Assembly: GCF_025144665.1 (NCBI RefSeq)
Contig: NZ_CP102294.1
Span: 1,736,001 to 1,800,000 of the forward strand
Reading direction: 5' to 3'
From: Alistipes ihumii AP11
GTDB lineage: Bacteria > Bacteroidota > Bacteroidia > Bacteroidales > Rikenellaceae
Length of the DNA: 64,000 nucleotides
Positions 62,292 to 64,000 of this stretch are shown one piece after another (the stretch's first letter is position 1; every line of letters starts with the position of its first letter). The notes beneath the pieces are model-generated. The model was not told where the DNA came from and made no database searches. It saw only the letters and a program-made list of their open reading frames with translations. The position numbers and the translations under genes were made by a program.

Positions 62292-63281
62292 TTAGAACTT
62301 CCGACCGGGACCTCTCTTTTTCACCGGGGGCGAGACACATTGTTGAGCTTGCGGAACAGTAAGATGTGCCCGTTCTGTTTCCTTCCGTTGCCGTTCGTGC
62401 GGAGGTGTTTGCGGGGTGGCAAGGTTTCGTTTCTCCCGCCAGTAGTCGTTCAAATCTTTGTGGTTGCGGTAAAAAACGGATTGGTCGATCACTTCGGTCG
62501 AGGGTAAGGATTCTTCCAGTCGGGCCAACGCTTTTCGCCCCGCGTCGTCGTTGTCGAGGAAGGCATGGACGACTCTGTGGTGCGAGAGAAATGGAACGGC
62601 CTTTTGCAGATTCGTCACCGAATTGAGTACGGTGGCGTCGATGGCGGGTGTCGGGTTTGCTTTCAGCGAGAGATAAGATAGGAAGTCGATAAACCCCTCG
62701 AACACCATTGTCGTATCGCTGCCGTTGTCGAGGGTGGTGATGTTCTTGGGCGTACTGCTTCCTTTGAATCGGGGATTACGCAGCTCCCAGCCTCCGGCAT
62801 CGTTGCGGAACCCGATGGCGAAATACTCTTTGCCGCCGATCGTGTAACGCACCTCGCGGCAATAAGTCCGGGCGATGGCAGGGTCTATGCCTCGCCCTGT
62901 CAGGTAGCCGAGCAATGCCGGGTGGGTCAGTTCGCGGTCGGAGAGGATGATAAGGCGGGATGGTGTCGGTTCGTTTGTTCTTAACGCTTCGACGTGGATG
63001 GGGACGAGCATTCCGTGTTCTCCTATCGCAAGCCTTCGTGCGGCCTCGATCTCGGAACAACCTTCCATACGGGCCACAAGGTCGATGATCGAGCCGCCCT
63101 CGCCTGTCCCGAAGTCGTGCCAGAGGTTTTTGTCGTAACTGACGCTGAAACTGGCGGTGCGTTCCTTACGCAGCGGCGAAAGGTACATACCCCGGTTGCC
63201 GCGTTCCCACCGGGGGTTGATTCCCCGTGCCGCGAGGTAAGCCCGAATACTGATGCGTCGTTTTATTTCTTCGTAGTTCAT
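62292..63281 (-). CDS. Toprim-domain primase of mobile element
   Basis: A 329-residue protein with an N-terminal CHC2-like segment ('YLSPLRKERTASFSVSYDKNLWHDFGTGEGGSIIDLV', key parts 'SPLRKERTASFSV' and 'HDFGTGEGG') in which the zinc-binding Cys/His residues are not seen. A Toprim domain follows: Glu in 'VFEGFIDFLSYL' and Asp in 'HAFLDNDDAGRKAL'. Such proteins prime replication of mobilisable elements in Bacteroidetes. The C-terminal 40 residues are basic and disordered-looking. It lies between the iteron-like cluster and the relaxase gene. Confidence 0.85.
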   Translation of the reverse strand: MNYEEIKRRISIRAYLAARGINPRWERGNRGMYLSPLRKERTASFSVSYDKNLWHDFGTGEGGSIIDLVARMEGCSEIEAARRLAIGEHGMLVPIHVEALRTNEPTPSRLIILSDRELTHPALLGYLTGRGIDPAIARTYCREVRYTIGGKEYFAIGFRNDAGGWELRNPRFKGSSTPKNITTLDNGSDTTMVFEGFIDFLSYLSLKANPTPAIDATVLNSVTNLQKAVPFLSHHRVVHAFLDNDDAGRKALARLEESLPSTEVIDQSVFYRNHKDLNDYWREKRNLATPQTPPHERQRKETERAHLTVPQAQQCVSPPVKKRGPGRKF

Positions 63282-63304
63282 GGTAGCGGATTTTTTGTTA
63301 ACTT

Positions 63305-63435
63305 GTTACATTGTTCCTCCAACTTTCAGTAAAAGAAAGGTTTAAGGGCAGTAACAGTTGTGTAACGGTTTTGGAGAATTGTTACACGCCGTGTAACTAA
63401 TTTATTTTGTTACACATTTGTTACAGGTTTGTAAC
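63305..63435. repeat. iteron-like GTTACA/TGTAAC cluster
   Basis: Seven copies of the hexamer GTTACA or its complement lie within 131 nt (63305, 63361, 63381, 63392, 63409, 63420 and 63430), including the palindrome GTTACACGCCGTGTAAC (63381-63397). The cluster sits between two replication genes and is AT-rich. It may be a replication origin or the binding site of an element-encoded protein. Confidence 0.5.
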
Positions 63436-63464
63436 GAGGTGTTGATTATTGATTTTCAAAGATT

Positions 63465-64000
63465 TTATTCTTCACTGTTACAGAATAACAGTTTTTCAGA
63501 AATGAAACTGCGGGTGACAGAATAGGGCCTGCCGGTACGTGGTTCCGGGAACAGCGAGCCATCGCCGGATAGACGGTAGGAGATGTAACGGGTAACCTTT
63601 TCCGGTTTCAGCCCCCAACTATCCTGCAATACCCGCTTTATCTTTACCGGCTCGGTCTTTATATCCCGGACACTAAGCATATTCTGCATATCTTGTATGC
63701 AGAACACATATTCGTCCTTGTCATGCACCTGAAATATGTCCTCCAGTACGCCGAGCATTTCATTTTCGAGCTGTCCGCGATTATATTGGATAATACGGCG
63801 TAGGGCAGGTGTCGTGAGCAGTTCCGGATCGAACCACATTCGGCTGGCTTCCGGTACACTTAATTCCCGGTTAAGCAAAAAATGGAGAAAAGCAGGTATC
63901 TCCTGTTTCATCTTGTCGAGCAACCCCGTATCGTCTTTGGCAATGGGGCCCACTTTACGCACCCAATAACGGGTTTCCCCCTGGTCGATAATCACAGGAT
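63465..64000 (-). CDS. primase-helicase (VirE/D5-like) C-terminal part, 5' end outside window
   Basis: The frame is open to the window edge. The visible 178 or so residues begin near a GTG at 63995, but the gene certainly starts further right. The segment 'KMKQEIPAFLHFLLNRELSVPEASRMWF' (landmark 'EIPAFLHFLLNREL') and the following winged-helix-like end ('RVLQDSWGLKPEKVTRYISYRL') match the C-terminal region of mobile-element primase-helicases of the D5/VirE type in Bacteroidetes. The ATPase core is not in view. It is upstream of the Toprim primase, with the iteron-like cluster between them. Confidence 0.65.
   Translation of the reverse strand, partial: PVIIDQGETRYWVRKVGPIAKDDTGLLDKMKQEIPAFLHFLLNRELSVPEASRMWFDPELLTTPALRRIIQYNRGQLENEMLGVLEDIFQVHDKDEYVFCIQDMQNMLSVRDIKTEPVKIKRVLQDSWGLKPEKVTRYISYRLSGDGSLFPEPRTGRPYSVTRSFISEKLLFCNSEE

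Overview
The window looks like chromosome from a GC-rich gut member of the Bacteroidales. Rikenellaceae such as Alistipes is my guess, from base composition and gene content. The supporting signs are:
- promoters of the Bacteroidetes -33/-7 type (xTTG, 19-22 nt, TAnnTTTG);
- carboxypeptidase-regulatory-domain outer-membrane receptors and a GH78 rhamnosidase;
- a second EF-G (EF-G2 type) and a MurA with Asp at the usual Cys position;
- MobV/primase mobile-element genes.
No rRNA or CRISPR array was seen. Three tRNAs are present: Gln-CTG, Arg-CCG and Leu-CAA.

Layout. 1-6.6 kb (minus): an apparent envelope operon of two porins, a circularly permuted imelysin, a di-heme peroxidase-like lipoprotein, a mono-heme lipoprotein and a RidA-like partial gene. 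7.3-12.2 kb (plus): a TolC/HlyD/ABC-2/ABC-2 exporter operon without an ATPase, overlapping tail to tail with a WaaP-type sugar kinase gene. 13.4-16.7 kb: DUF362, DUF1893, an ECF S-component-like gene, tsaB and tRNA-Gln. 17.5-23 kb: an outer-membrane beta-barrel receptor followed by a stray 81-bp copy of part of itself, then a membrane ferredoxin plus Tat-lipoprotein aldo/keto reductase operon. 23.5-33.6 kb: mixed housekeeping genes (YjbR, pectate-lyase-fold enzyme, acyltransferase, methionine aminopeptidase, HAD and PHP phosphatases, DUF456, a lipoprotein-type peptide deformylase, EF-G2). 34-38.4 kb: two related secreted proteins of unknown function and a GH78 enzyme.

39.4-42.8 kb is an AT-rich island at the 3' end of tRNA-Arg. 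A degenerate copy of the tRNA end plus terminator lies at its far side, next to an integrase remnant. Its cargo is a two-gene operon: a MazG-like nucleotide pyrophosphohydrolase overlapping by 4 nt a PD-(D/E)XK nuclease/DUF2075 helicase-like protein, behind a promoter carrying a 16-bp perfect palindrome. I infer a defence function, and this is the most interesting system in the window.

43.2-53.4 kb returns to core genes: an S24-like regulator, riboflavin synthase, an orphan histidine kinase, lgt, a SPOR protein, an S8 peptidase in AT-rich DNA, an S9 peptidase, murA and tRNA-Leu. From tRNA-Leu to the window end the sequence looks like a mobile element carrying an RND efflux operon (adaptor, pump, TolC) with a divergent AraC regulator. 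MobV relaxase, a Toprim primase, an iteron-like repeat cluster and a partial primase-helicase follow. The element runs off the right edge, so its second boundary and integrase are not visible.
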